DNA from: an uncultured Muribaculum sp.
Lineage (GTDB): Bacteria; Bacteroidota; Bacteroidia; Bacteroidales; Muribaculaceae
Reading direction: 5' to 3'
Length of the DNA: 64,000 nucleotides
NCBI GenBank assembly: GCA_910589555.1
Contig: CAJUTE010000009.1
Location: 12,132-76,131 of the forward strand
Shown here: one piece after another, positions 1-8,962 of the stretch
Layout of the letters: every line of letters starts with the position of its first letter
Numbering within the stretch: the first letter of the stretch is position 1
Notes under the pieces: generated by a model
What the model was told of the DNA's origin: nothing
Databases searched by the model: none
What the model saw: only the letters and a program-made list of their open reading frames with translations
Translations under genes and position numbers: made by a program

Positions 1-33
1 GTCAGATGCTCTAACCGACTGAGCTATTGAAGC
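1..33 (-). tRNA. tRNA gene, 5' part only (isotype not resolved)
   Basis: Read on the minus strand from position 33, the sequence has a 7-nt acceptor strand (GCTTCAA), the TA linker, a four-base D stem (GCTC/GAGC) around AGTCGGTTA, and the 5' side of the anticodon stem (TCTGA). The window ends before the anticodon, so the amino acid cannot be assigned. The D-arm pattern is the standard bacterial one. Confidence 0.85.
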
Positions 34-74
34 AATTAGTGTGATTGGCAACACGGCTCTCCGTAATTGCGTTG

Positions 75-82
75 CAAAATTA
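75..82 (-). promoter_or_regulatory. Candidate -7 box upstream of the tRNA gene
   Basis: On the minus strand this reads TAATTTTG, matching the Bacteroidota -7 consensus TAnnTTTG, about 40 bp before the tRNA 5' end. No clear -33 TTTG is seen at the usual distance. Confidence 0.4.
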
Positions 83-134
83 GTGCCAATTTTTGAATTA
101 TGCAACTTCTTTGCGAAAAAACTTACGTGAATTT

Positions 135-1109
135 TTAATTTTTTCTGGCGATTATGAAATCAAACATCTCCATAAACCGTTTTTTCTCGGGAGAATGAGG
201 GAGTCGGTCCATAATCAAGGCTGCTTTTTCACGCAAAGAGACCATATAATTGTAAGCGTAGTCGATGCCTCCGCAATCCTTGGCAAATTCAATCAGCGTG
301 TTGATTGAATCGGTGTCAAGATTTTCGCGGTTTATGAGCTCCATCATCTCGTCATGACGCGGATGATCTTTCCGTGACAGGGCATACAGCAACGGAAGCG
401 TGACTTTGCCCTCGCGCAGATCGTTGCCGGTAGGTTTGCCTATGGCGTCGGAGTCAAAGTAGTCAAATATGTCGTCGCGTATCTGGAAGCATAATCCGAA
501 CAGGCGTGCAAATTCCACAAGCAGCCTGATCTCCTCTTCAGGGGCATTTACGGAATAAGCGCCTATTTTCACGCAAGCTTCAAAGAGGGAAGCGGTTTTC
601 TGTGAGATTATTTCAAGATATGCGTTCTCGCTGAAAGTGTGGTTGCGCGCTTTCTCAATCTGGTTTATCTCTCCCAATGACAGTGTCTGCCCGATGTCGG
701 AGATGGTCTCGACGATGCGTATGTCGGCTGTTTTGACGGCATGACGCAATGCCGAAGCAACGAAATAGTCTCCGATAAGCACTGATATGCGGTTGTCCCA
801 CACCGAGTTTATGGTAGGGATTCCGCGGCGTATGTCGGAATCGTCGACCACATCGTCGTGAATAAGCGATGCGTTGTGAAGCATTTCAACGGCAGCCGCT
901 CCGGAAATAGTATTGGCGTTATTGCCGCCAAACAGTTTGGCGCTTAGAATCACCAGGATGGGACGTATCTGTTTCCCCTTAGTTTTCAGGTAGTTTTCAA
1001 CAATCCCGTTCATTAGCTCGTTGGATGTGACCAAACTCGCGCTGATGGACTCATTAAGCTGTTTTAGCTCCGGTGCTATGGAGCGTTGTATGTCATTAAA
1101 AATCGTCAT
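135..1109 (-). CDS. ispB: Polyprenyl diphosphate synthase (trans, long chain)
   Basis: This 324-aa protein is a trans-isoprenyl diphosphate synthase, which joins isopentenyl diphosphate units to an allylic primer to make the side chain of menaquinone (long-chain product inferred). The first Asp-rich motif DDVVD lies at residues 85-89, followed by RRG. The second, DDIFD, is near residue 213 and is followed by the expected GKPTGND segment. Length is normal for the family. The chain length of the product cannot be read from sequence alone; an octaprenyl-type enzyme is the usual annotation in Bacteroidales. It is divergent from polA, and a -7 box lies 17 bp upstream of the start. Confidence 0.9.
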   Translation of the reverse strand: MTIFNDIQRSIAPELKQLNESISASLVTSNELMNGIVENYLKTKGKQIRPILVILSAKLFGGNNANTISGAAAVEMLHNASLIHDDVVDDSDIRRGIPTINSVWDNRISVLIGDYFVASALRHAVKTADIRIVETISDIGQTLSLGEINQIEKARNHTFSENAYLEIISQKTASLFEACVKIGAYSVNAPEEEIRLLVEFARLFGLCFQIRDDIFDYFDSDAIGKPTGNDLREGKVTLPLLYALSRKDHPRHDEMMELINRENLDTDSINTLIEFAKDCGGIDYAYNYMVSLREKAALIMDRLPHSPEKKRFMEMFDFIIARKN

Positions 1110-1125
1110 GCCTTAAATTATGGTG

Positions 1126-1133
1126 CAAAATTA
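1126..1133 (-). promoter_or_regulatory. Candidate -7 box for the polyprenyl synthase gene
   Basis: Minus strand reads TAATTTTG (TAnnTTTG consensus), placing the transcript start a few bases before the ATG at 1109. The -33 element is not obvious. Confidence 0.45.
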
Positions 1134-1203
1134 GTAAAAGTTATAATTTATATCTAAATTTATGCTTTGAATTTATGGAATGCCCTATTAAAAATTGGAA
1201 ATA

Positions 1204-3951
1204 ATGAATGATAAGGTTCTTTTTCTGCTTGATGCCTACGCATTGATTTACCGTGCTTACTACGCCTTGATTCGTGCTCCGCGCATGACCTCCAAGGGGT
1301 TCAACACGTCGGCTATATTCGGATTTGTGAACACTCTCGACGAGCTTCTCAAAAAATATGATCCATCCCACATTGCGGTGTGTTTCGATCCTGCCGGTCC
1401 CACATTCCGCCATGAAGCTTATCCTGAGTACAAGGCGCAGCGCGATAAGCAGCCGGAGGATATAACATTGTCCATTCCATATATCAAGGATATAATCAAG
1501 GCTAACGGCATTCCGGTGGTGGAAGTGCCGGGATATGAGGCTGACGATGTCATAGGCACAATAGCCCACATGGCGCAGAAGGAGGGATTTACCACCTACA
1601 TGATGACACCCGACAAGGACTATGGACAGCTTGTCACTGACTCGGTGTTCATGTATAAGCCTTCAATACGCGGCAATGATGCCGAGATAAGAGGGCCTAA
1701 AGAAGTGTGTGAAAGATATGGCATAAGCTCTCCGTTGCAGATGATCGACCTGCTTGCCCTGGAAGGGGATGCCATTGACAATATTCCGGGATGTCCCGGG
1801 GTGGGCGAGAAGACGGCGATCAAGCTGATTTCAGAGTGGGGCAATGTGGAAAATCTGCTTGCCAATACCGATAAGCTGAAAGGCGCGTTGAAAACCAAAG
1901 TGATTGACAATGCCGAGCAGATACGGTTCTCGAAATATCTTGCCACAATATGCACCGATGCCCCAATAGACATAAATATAGGGGGGCTGTGCAAGCGTAA
2001 TGCTGATTATGAAGAGCTCGGGAGGATATACACCGAACTTGAGTTCCGCACTTTCCTCAAACGCTTGCCGCAGAATGAGGCTCCTGTCGAGAAAAAGACC
2101 GATGCCTCAGGAATGGGGTCATTGTTTGATGAACTACCTCCGCTGGATAACGCTAAGAAAACCATTGCCGATTTCAGTGCCGACTATGAAAAGATTGAGG
2201 TGGACCGACTGGCTGAGTTCATCGCTGAGGCACGAAGCAAGAAGTGTGTGGGAGTGGCTGCCTATGCTACCGGAGCCGAGGATATGACTTCGGTGTGGCA
2301 CGGTCTTGCCATAAGCTGTGGCGAAGGCGTCGCGCGATATGTGAGAATTCCTGCCGACATTGAAAGCCGTAAAGTGGTGATGGAGGCTGTAATGCCGCTG
2401 TTCACCGACGAGAATCTGCTCATTGTGAGCCATGACATAAAGAGAGAGATGCTGTTGCTCAGAAGGGAGGGCATCGAGCTTACCGCATCATACTATGACA
2501 CTTCGCTGGCTCATTACCTGCTTGAGCCTGAGATGAACCATGCGCTGCCAAGGGTGGTTGCCGCCTATCTCGACTATGGCACTCTGGATTATGAGGCTGA
2601 CGACAAGATACGCAAGAAGGGCGAGCCGGTGCCTGCCGGCGAGGAACCGCAGAGGATATGCGAGGTGGCTGATGTCACTTTGAAGCTGTATAACAGGCTC
2701 GTGCCGTTGATCAAAGAGCAGGGGTTTGACAAACTCATGGATGAGATCGAGTTGCCGTTGGTGAGAGTGCTTGCCGACATGGAGTGGACCGGCGTGAGGA
2801 TTGACGTTGATGTGTTGGCTGATTTGTCGGGCAAATTCACCGAGAAACTGAAGGCTATGGAAAACCGTGCCTACGAGCTTGCCGGCGGTAAGTTCAATAT
2901 CAGTTCCCCCACTCAGGTGGGCGAGGTGCTTTTTGACCGACTGAAGCTTGATCCCAACGCTAAAAAGACAAAAAGAGGAGCCTATTCCACCACCGAGGAG
3001 GTGCTTGAGAAATATCGTGACGCGCATCCCATCGTCGATCTCATTCTTGATATAAGAGGGTTGAGAAAATTGCTTGCCACTTACATAGATGCTCTCCCGC
3101 AATTGATAAATCCTAAAACGGGAAAGATCCACACCACTTATAATCAGACTGTGACCGCTACCGGAAGAATATCGTCGGCGGCTCCCAATCTTCAGAATAT
3201 ACCTATCCGCACCGAGGAGGGGCGTGAGATACGCCGGGCGTTTATTCCCGACAAAGGGGATCTGTTCATGAGCGCCGACTATTCCCAGATTGAGTTGAGG
3301 CTCATTGCCGACATAAGCGGTGACAAAGACATGATCGATGCCTTTATTTCGGATGAGGACATCCACCGTGCCACCGCTGCGAAGATATATCATGAGAATA
3401 TCGCTGACGTGACCGACGAACAACGCCGCCGCGCTAAAACCGCCAACTTCGGTATAATCTATGGAATCTCGGCTTTCGGATTGTCGCAACGGTTGCGCAT
3501 ACCCCGTTACGAGGCTAAAGAATTGATCGACGGATATTTCAACTCTTATCCGCACATCAAGGAGTATATATCGTCGGCTATTGAGAAGGCTCGCGAAGAC
3601 GGCTATGTGTCGACTATGATGGGACGCAAACGTATGCTGCCTGAGATCAATTCACGCAATGCGGTAGTGAGGGGATATGCCGAGCGCAATGCCGTAAATG
3701 CGCCTATACAGGGCACTGCCGCCGATATTATAAAGCTTGCCATGGTCAATGTGTATCGCGACTTCTGCCGCGAGGGATTGAAAACCAAGATGATCATGCA
3801 GGTGCATGACGAATTGGTGTTCAACGTGGTGCCTGAAGAGCTCGATAAGGTTAAAGAGATTGTTACACGCGACATGATGGAGGCGTATAAAGGCAAGGTG
3901 CCCCTCATCGTGTCATCGGGCGTGGGGCATAACTGGCTTGAAGCGCATTAA
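1204..3951 (+). CDS. polA: DNA polymerase I (proofreading domain apparently inactive)
   Basis: The 915-aa protein has all three Pol I domains. The 5' nuclease domain (about 1-290) carries LLDAYALIYR, GYEADDVIG and TPDKDYGQL. The polymerase domain carries motif A (DYSQIELR), motif B (RRRAKTANFGIIYG) and motif C (QVHDELVF). The middle 3'-5' exonuclease domain is present, but its acidic residues look lost: the usual FDTET stretch reads VGVAAYATG, the second site reads DIKRE, and the third reads RICEVADVT instead of YxxEDAD. The enzyme would repair gaps and remove RNA primers without proofreading. An in-frame TTG lies 9 nt upstream; the ATG at 1204 is the more natural start. The gene converges on the WYL regulator, ending 4 bp from its stop. 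Confidence 0.95.
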   Translation: MNDKVLFLLDAYALIYRAYYALIRAPRMTSKGFNTSAIFGFVNTLDELLKKYDPSHIAVCFDPAGPTFRHEAYPEYKAQRDKQPEDITLSIPYIKDIIKANGIPVVEVPGYEADDVIGTIAHMAQKEGFTTYMMTPDKDYGQLVTDSVFMYKPSIRGNDAEIRGPKEVCERYGISSPLQMIDLLALEGDAIDNIPGCPGVGEKTAIKLISEWGNVENLLANTDKLKGALKTKVIDNAEQIRFSKYLATICTDAPIDINIGGLCKRNADYEELGRIYTELEFRTFLKRLPQNEAPVEKKTDASGMGSLFDELPPLDNAKKTIADFSADYEKIEVDRLAEFIAEARSKKCVGVAAYATGAEDMTSVWHGLAISCGEGVARYVRIPADIESRKVVMEAVMPLFTDENLLIVSHDIKREMLLLRREGIELTASYYDTSLAHYLLEPEMNHALPRVVAAYLDYGTLDYEADDKIRKKGEPVPAGEEPQRICEVADVTLKLYNRLVPLIKEQGFDKLMDEIELPLVRVLADMEWTGVRIDVDVLADLSGKFTEKLKAMENRAYELAGGKFNISSPTQVGEVLFDRLKLDPNAKKTKRGAYSTTEEVLEKYRDAHPIVDLILDIRGLRKLLATYIDALPQLINPKTGKIHTTYNQTVTATGRISSAAPNLQNIPIRTEEGREIRRAFIPDKGDLFMSADYSQIELRLIADISGDKDMIDAFISDEDIHRATAAKIYHENIADVTDEQRRRAKTANFGIIYGISAFGLSQRLRIPRYEAKELIDGYFNSYPHIKEYISSAIEKAREDGYVSTMMGRKRMLPEINSRNAVVRGYAERNAVNAPIQGTAADIIKLAMVNVYRDFCREGLKTKMIMQVHDELVFNVVPEELDKVKEIVTRDMMEAYKGKVPLIVSSGVGHNWLEAH

Positions 3952-3955
3952 TCTT

Positions 3956-4855
3956 CTAAGAGTCGCTGTAATTATTCAGCGATTCTTGAAGCGAGGTGAT
4001 TATCATGGCTCTTAATTCCGGAGGATTTATGACCGTGATTTTAGGACCGTATGACAATAACTCCTGAACAAAGTCGGGAGTTATTTTTATTTTGTAGTAG
4101 AATATGGAATAAGCGTCATGCAGAATTTCGGTCTGAGAATGATGCAAAGGCACTGAACGCAGGTATTTTGCCTGTCGCGAGTCGGTGCGTATCGCCACAT
4201 TCTTCACATTTCCTTCATCAAAGATGATGCCGTAGCTGTGGCTTATATACTCCTCGGCGTTGAAGTCCTCAGGCACGGAAAATGTGGAGTTGACAAGCGT
4301 CACCTCGCTCATTCGCTCAAGAGCGTAGGTTTTGAGCGTGTTGCTCTTTATGTTGCGTCCGGTTATATACCAGCGTTGTTTGAAAAACTTCAGGAAGTAG
4401 GGTTCGAGCTGGTTGCCACGGCTTGGATTGCTTCGGGAGTAGGACTGGTAGGTGAAGGTCACGGGGTTGTTTTGCTTGAGCGCGTCAACGATGATGGGCA
4501 GATTCTCGTGGGAGGATGGAGCTTCTTCCAGGAATATCTTATGACCTATCTCTTGGGTTCCGCTTATCACATCGCCTATCGAAGCCGAGTTGAGAAGCCA
4601 GTTCATGGCGTTGGTCTGATGCTCGTTGCCGCTCTCGATGTAGTATTCATAGGTCGCGGGATTGCATTGTATGGCGATGCCGAATATTGATTCGATGGAG
4701 TTACGGTCGTTGTAGAATGTGCGTCGTGCCATCGGCCGTCCGTTTGACAGCGATGAGCGTTCCCACAGTCGGCTTATCTCTTCACGGGATATGTTGCCGT
4801 ATGAGCGTATTGTGTCGATGATCCACAGATAGCGTGTCAGATTTTCTCTTGCCAT
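3956..4855 (-). CDS. WYL-domain HTH transcriptional regulator
   Basis: The 299-aa protein starts with a winged-helix-like N-terminus (residues 1-60, with ISREEISRLWER and RRTFYNDRNSIE as the likely recognition region). A WYL ligand-sensing domain follows in the middle, seen as QRWYITGRNIKSNTLKTYAL around residue 165, then a WCX-like C-terminal part. Such proteins regulate transcription in response to nucleic acids or small ligands. Its start overlaps the end of the symporter gene by 19 bp, so it is co-transcribed with the transporter and NamZ and may control them. The ligand is unknown. Confidence 0.85.
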   Translation of the reverse strand: MARENLTRYLWIIDTIRSYGNISREEISRLWERSSLSNGRPMARRTFYNDRNSIESIFGIAIQCNPATYEYYIESGNEHQTNAMNWLLNSASIGDVISGTQEIGHKIFLEEAPSSHENLPIIVDALKQNNPVTFTYQSYSRSNPSRGNQLEPYFLKFFKQRWYITGRNIKSNTLKTYALERMSEVTLVNSTFSVPEDFNAEEYISHSYGIIFDEGNVKNVAIRTDSRQAKYLRSVPLHHSQTEILHDAYSIFYYKIKITPDFVQELLSYGPKITVINPPELRAMIITSLQESLNNYSDS

Positions 4856-6315
4856 GGTGTCAATACGGTTTGTGGTTTGCGTGAAAACAGTGCCAGTCCT
4901 GCGCAGGTGAGCAGAGCGTTGAGCAATAGCAGCTCAAAACTCATTTCATAATCGAAGGAACTCTTCAGCCATGATTTTGCCAGCAGGCAGATGAGCGGAG
5001 CGGCTATGCACACTACCGGCACCATGCGGTCATATACCTGGCGGCGGGAAAACATTCCGAATGTGAATAGCCCGAGGATAGGTCCGTAGGTATAGGACGC
5101 GAGAGTGTAGACGGCGCTTATGGCATCCTCCTCGCTGATGAGGTAGAAGATGATTATTACCGCCGCCATAGTCAATGTCATGGCTATGTGCACAAGTTTG
5201 CGCATGGAGGCAAGTTTGGCTTCGCCCTTGGATGTGCCGTCGAGGATGTCGACTGAGAAAGATGTGGTGAGCGACACCATTGCCGAGCCGGCGGCGGAAT
5301 ATGCCGCTGCCACAAGTCCTATTATGAACAGGATGCCGACCGATGCCGGCAGTGACGGATGGGCGGCGACAAGCCCGAAGATTTCATCGCTTTTTTCAGG
5401 CATCTCCAAGCCGGGGATTCTGTCGATGTAGATCACGAGCATTATGCCGAGGATGAGAAACAACCCGATGACGAAAAATTGCATTATTCCGCTCGTGATC
5501 ATGTTTTTCTGGCTCGACAGAGAGTCGCGGCAAGCCAGATGGCGTTGCATCATGTCCTGGTCGAGCCCGTTTATGGCGATAGCCATGAAGATTCCGGCTA
5601 TGAACTGCTTCCAGAAATATGTGCCCTTGGAGGGATTGTCGAAATAGAAGATGCGAAATGAGTCATGGGTGGTGACCGAAGCGTAAAGGTCGCCCGGCGT
5701 GAAATCAAGGTTATCGGCGATGAAATACACGCATAGCCCTGCCGATACCACCAGGCAGAAACTCTTGAAGGCGTCGGTCCATATCAGCGACTTGACTCCG
5801 CCACGGAAAGTGTAGAGCCACACCAATGCAACCGTGACGAGCACGTTGACCCAAAATGGAATGTGCAGCGGCGCGCACACGAGGGTTTGCAGCACGATGC
5901 ACACCACGAAGAAGCGCACTGAGGCGCCGAGCATCTTGGACACGAAGAAAAACCATGCACCGGTGCGATAGGTGCTCATCCCGAACCGCTCTCCCAGATA
6001 GCCGTAGATGGAGATGAGGTTGCGGCGGTAGAAGAGCGGCACTAAAATGAAGGCTATCACGGCATATCCCACGATGAAGCCGAGCACCATCTGCAAGTAG
6101 CTTAGACCCTTGTCGGCAACCATTCCCGGCACGCTGATGAACGTGACGCCCGAGATGGCGGCTCCCACGGTGGCAATCGCCACCACGGGCCACGGAGCGC
6201 GGCGGTTGCCGGTGAAGAAGCCATTGTTGTCAGTGCTGCGTGATGACAGCCAGCTTATGCCGATTAGAACCGTGACATAAGCGAGAAATGTGATAATGAT
6301 GATTGCCGGTGTCAT
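4837..6315 (-). CDS. Sodium:solute symporter (SSS family), candidate MurNAc transporter
   Basis: This 492-aa inner-membrane protein is mostly hydrophobic with about 13 membrane segments and has the SSS-family look (FISVPGMVADKGLSYLQM near residue 60, GGVKSLIWTDAFKS near 175, and NGLDQDMMQRHLACRD near 255). It would couple sodium entry to solute uptake. Its start overlaps the stop of the namZ-like gene by 4 bp (ATGA), and a WYL regulator follows. A MurNAc importer of this family is known from Tannerella forsythia, so MurNAc is the best guess for the substrate here. That is an inference from context, since sialic acid, proline and other sugars are alternatives in this family. Confidence 0.85.
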   Translation of the reverse strand: MTPAIIIITFLAYVTVLIGISWLSSRSTDNNGFFTGNRRAPWPVVAIATVGAAISGVTFISVPGMVADKGLSYLQMVLGFIVGYAVIAFILVPLFYRRNLISIYGYLGERFGMSTYRTGAWFFFVSKMLGASVRFFVVCIVLQTLVCAPLHIPFWVNVLVTVALVWLYTFRGGVKSLIWTDAFKSFCLVVSAGLCVYFIADNLDFTPGDLYASVTTHDSFRIFYFDNPSKGTYFWKQFIAGIFMAIAINGLDQDMMQRHLACRDSLSSQKNMITSGIMQFFVIGLFLILGIMLVIYIDRIPGLEMPEKSDEIFGLVAAHPSLPASVGILFIIGLVAAAYSAAGSAMVSLTTSFSVDILDGTSKGEAKLASMRKLVHIAMTLTMAAVIIIFYLISEEDAISAVYTLASYTYGPILGLFTFGMFSRRQVYDRMVPVVCIAAPLICLLAKSWLKSSFDYEMSFELLLLNALLTCAGLALFSRKPQTVLTPWQEKI

Positions 6316-7550
6316 TGGAGAGGGTATAGAAGGTAAGGCTGACGGCGTGTTTTGAATGCGTTGACTTCATCTTGCCATGTGGCTTTTATCTCTGAAGCCG
6401 ATTTGCCTGCCACGATCATCGGGCGCACACGGTCATTGCCTATCAGTTTGTCAAAAAATGAATTGAAGAAAGTCGCTTTGCCTGAGGTCATGTTGTTGTA
6501 GGCGTCGATGATGTAGCTGAGGTCTACGCCTGCCGCTATGACTGAGTCAGTGTTGGCATCGCGCAGGTCAACTCCATGGCAAAGTTTGCCAAGCAGTGGC
6601 GGATTCTTGGCTCCGGGCATGCTTTTGGGGGTGAATGAGAAGCCGCGGTCGCGCATGGCTGGATGTCCGTAAGCCATGAATGGGAAATCGGTGCCGCGTC
6701 CCACGCTCGCTGTGGTGCCTTCAAAATAGCACAGCGACGGATAGAGATATATCGCCTCCATGTCGCACAGGTTGGGCGATGGAGCTTGCGGGAGGGTGTA
6801 ACGCGAGGCGTGGGTGTAATTTTCCACGGGTATCACGGTGAGGTCGGCTTTGTCACCGTTTTTGAGCCATCCTTCTCCATTTGCCATTGTGGCTATCTCG
6901 CCCATGGTCATGCCGTGGAGCACGGGAACCGGGATGCGTCCCACGCCGCTGCGCAGTTTCATGTCGAGCACCGGACCGTCAACAGTCATGCCGAGAGGAT
7001 TGGGGCGGTCGAGCACTATCACTTTTTTGCCGTGGCGCGCGGCAGCCTCCATCGCCTCGATCATGGTGATGTGATAGGTGTAGAAGCGTGTGCCCACATC
7101 CTGAAGGTCCACTACGATTGCATCTATTGAGTCCATGACATCGTCGGGGATGCCGCGTTTGCCGCCCGAGTAGAGCGATTTCACGGGTAGTCCGGTGGCT
7201 TCGTCGATTCCGCTTTTCACGTGTTGTCCCGCATCGGCGGTGCCTCTGAAGCCATGTTCCGGCGACAGCAGCGTAGTCACGTTGATGTCGTTTTCGAGCA
7301 TTAGGTCCACAGTGTGCTTGTCGCCCACGGTTCCGGTGTGGTTAGACAGTAGCGCCACACGCTTTCCTTCGAGCATGGGGCGGTAGAGGTCGACACGCGC
7401 AGCCCCCGGAAGAATCTCTTTCAGAGTGTCGGCAGGAGCCTCGTTGTGTGACGCTGTTGTTGATGATGTGTCGCGAGAGCCGCACGACGTGGCTTGTGGA
7501 GCGGCGGCAAGCAGGATCGCGATATAGATTATATGTCGGAAGATGTTCAT
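6312..7550 (-). CDS. namZ: DUF1343 lipoprotein, NamZ-type exo-beta-N-acetylmuramidase
   Basis: The 412-aa protein matches the DUF1343 family, whose characterised members (NamZ) release MurNAc from the non-reducing end of peptidoglycan fragments. Seen here are LLSPEHGFRGTADAGQ near residue 100, DVGTRFYTYHITM, DRPNPLG, PVLHGMTMGE and GRGTDFPFMAYGHP. The N-terminus is a signal peptide ending in ATSC, a plausible lipobox, so the enzyme is probably a periplasmic or surface lipoprotein. The ATG at 7550 is chosen because it places the signal peptide at residue 1; an ATG 15 nt upstream adds MYLCG only. It overlaps the symporter gene by 4 bp. Together they suggest release and uptake of MurNAc. Confidence 0.85.
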   Translation of the reverse strand: MNIFRHIIYIAILLAAAPQATSCGSRDTSSTTASHNEAPADTLKEILPGAARVDLYRPMLEGKRVALLSNHTGTVGDKHTVDLMLENDINVTTLLSPEHGFRGTADAGQHVKSGIDEATGLPVKSLYSGGKRGIPDDVMDSIDAIVVDLQDVGTRFYTYHITMIEAMEAAARHGKKVIVLDRPNPLGMTVDGPVLDMKLRSGVGRIPVPVLHGMTMGEIATMANGEGWLKNGDKADLTVIPVENYTHASRYTLPQAPSPNLCDMEAIYLYPSLCYFEGTTASVGRGTDFPFMAYGHPAMRDRGFSFTPKSMPGAKNPPLLGKLCHGVDLRDANTDSVIAAGVDLSYIIDAYNNMTSGKATFFNSFFDKLIGNDRVRPMIVAGKSASEIKATWQDEVNAFKTRRQPYLLYPLQ

Positions 7551-7586
7551 TCCGCAAAGATACATTTTTATGCGGATATTGATGAG

Positions 7587-8867
7587 CTATTTAGCGCATT
7601 TTGACAACATACGGTGCCCTATGCGGCAATAAAGGCATTTTTTTGTCTCGCAATATTCCCGCCGCAATTGTATCAGAGCCTGAGAGGTCCACGCGTCGGG
7701 ACATTGGATGCCGCCGGCGTTGAACAGTGATATGATTGTGTTGCTCTCGGGTTTCAGCTCCTGCAATAGATTCACGGCAAGAGCCGTAAGCTCACGGTTG
7801 TCGACCGACAGCGAATAGGCGTGCATGAGCGGGACCACCACATTGATGGCGAGCACTGAGATGGATGAGCGGCTCAACGCGGCAGCCGCAGGCTTTTCTG
7901 AGCGTTCTCCAAAGGTGTAGTGTGTCGCCCAATATCCGGTAAATTCCACATTGAACAGCCGTGGCAAGTCGTCGACGCTGCGAGTGTCGAGTATCTTTGA
8001 CATCATCTTGAAGCCGCCAAACAGTATTGCCGCCAGAAAGGCTATGCGGCGGTGGGGAAAATTAGGGGGACGCATACGTGCGGTTTTCCATCCGAGCGAT
8101 GCGGGCTTTACGAGCGTGAATTTATTGGCGAGAAAGTCATATTCCTGTTTCAGGAGCGACGTGTAGGTGTCGTTGCCGTCAATATTGTCAAGGAAGCCGG
8201 CTTGCCCGAACAGGAGGGCTTCGATGCTCAATTGCGAGTCAGAGTGCTTGCCTATGAATTTCAAGGGCAAGCTCATGGCAAGCCGCTCAAACGGCTCGCT
8301 GTTTATGCCGAAGCCGAGTGCTCGCGCAAGGGCGATGTAGCACGTTGATTCCCAGTCGCCCGAAAAATGGTCGAGATAGCGTTTTATGCGTTCGCTTTTC
8401 TGATAGAGCCTTTCATAGGCAAGAGAGTCGATCCAAGAATGGAGGTGCAGCGGTTCCATGACTGATATCTCCCGACGGCAAGGGAGGTCGCGGTCGGCGA
8501 GATTGACCAGAGAATCATATCGGGCACGGAAATTCGGGCTGCAATCCATCTTCATCTGTGGTACTATGTTGCCGTCGGAACGCTTTATGGGCATATCATC
8601 TTTGGCGACCACGTGCAATATCACCGAGTCGTAGGCGGGATCGGTGTGGTGGTTGTGGCGGTGCCAGTCGCTCGCTCTCACGTGTATTTCCACATCGCCT
8701 GCCCACATCTGGTCGCCTATCATGATTTTGGCATTGAAGAAATCGGGACCGGAACCGGTGTTGAGTTTGCCGGGGTCGATGATCCTCACACGCGTTCCGG
8801 CACACGTCGTCATGTCCAACGGTTGCCACAGTCGGTGTTGCCAGATGTATTGCATAAGTTTTTCCAT
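7587..8867 (-). CDS. DUF2851 family protein
   Basis: The 426-aa protein has the DUF2851 hallmark at its N-terminus (FLIPMQYIWQ-like start MEKLMQYIWQHRLW, then GSGPDFFNAKI, GDVEIHVRASDW and VILHVV near residues 35-105). The end carries a small Cys motif (CETKKCLYCRIGH). The family is widespread in Bacteroidota and has no established function that I know of. No signal peptide or membrane segment is seen, so it is probably cytoplasmic. It lies 36 bp upstream of the namZ-like gene on the same strand and may share its transcript. Confidence 0.8.
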   Translation of the reverse strand: MEKLMQYIWQHRLWQPLDMTTCAGTRVRIIDPGKLNTGSGPDFFNAKIMIGDQMWAGDVEIHVRASDWHRHNHHTDPAYDSVILHVVAKDDMPIKRSDGNIVPQMKMDCSPNFRARYDSLVNLADRDLPCRREISVMEPLHLHSWIDSLAYERLYQKSERIKRYLDHFSGDWESTCYIALARALGFGINSEPFERLAMSLPLKFIGKHSDSQLSIEALLFGQAGFLDNIDGNDTYTSLLKQEYDFLANKFTLVKPASLGWKTARMRPPNFPHRRIAFLAAILFGGFKMMSKILDTRSVDDLPRLFNVEFTGYWATHYTFGERSEKPAAAALSRSSISVLAINVVVPLMHAYSLSVDNRELTALAVNLLQELKPESNTIISLFNAGGIQCPDAWTSQALIQLRREYCETKKCLYCRIGHRMLSKCAK

Positions 8868-8920
8868 GGAGTCGAGGGGATTGATTGCTGAGATTGAGGA
8901 AGAGAGGAGCTGATATGCTG

Positions 8921-8956
8921 AGCGGATAGGGCACGAGGTAGTGGACCCTATCCGCT
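8921..8956 (-). terminator. Hairpin downstream of pfkA
   Basis: A perfect 11-bp stem (AGCGGATAGGG with CCCTATCCGCT) and a 14-nt loop lie 7 bp past the pfkA stop. There is no U-tract on the minus strand, so this is a hairpin-type end of transcript with moderate support. Confidence 0.5.
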
Positions 8957-8962
8957 TGGATA

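Noticed and set aside
2488..3555. Long open frame antisense to polA
   Set aside because: It lies wholly inside polA, has no recognisable domain, and follows from the codon bias of the real gene.
3958..3987. Hairpin at the end of polA as a terminator
   Set aside because: It lies within the last codons of the WYL gene and has no U-tract, so I did not count it.
7555..7562. TATCTTTG just before namZ as a promoter
   Set aside because: It would place the transcript start on the start codon itself, and the gene is probably transcribed with its upstream neighbour.
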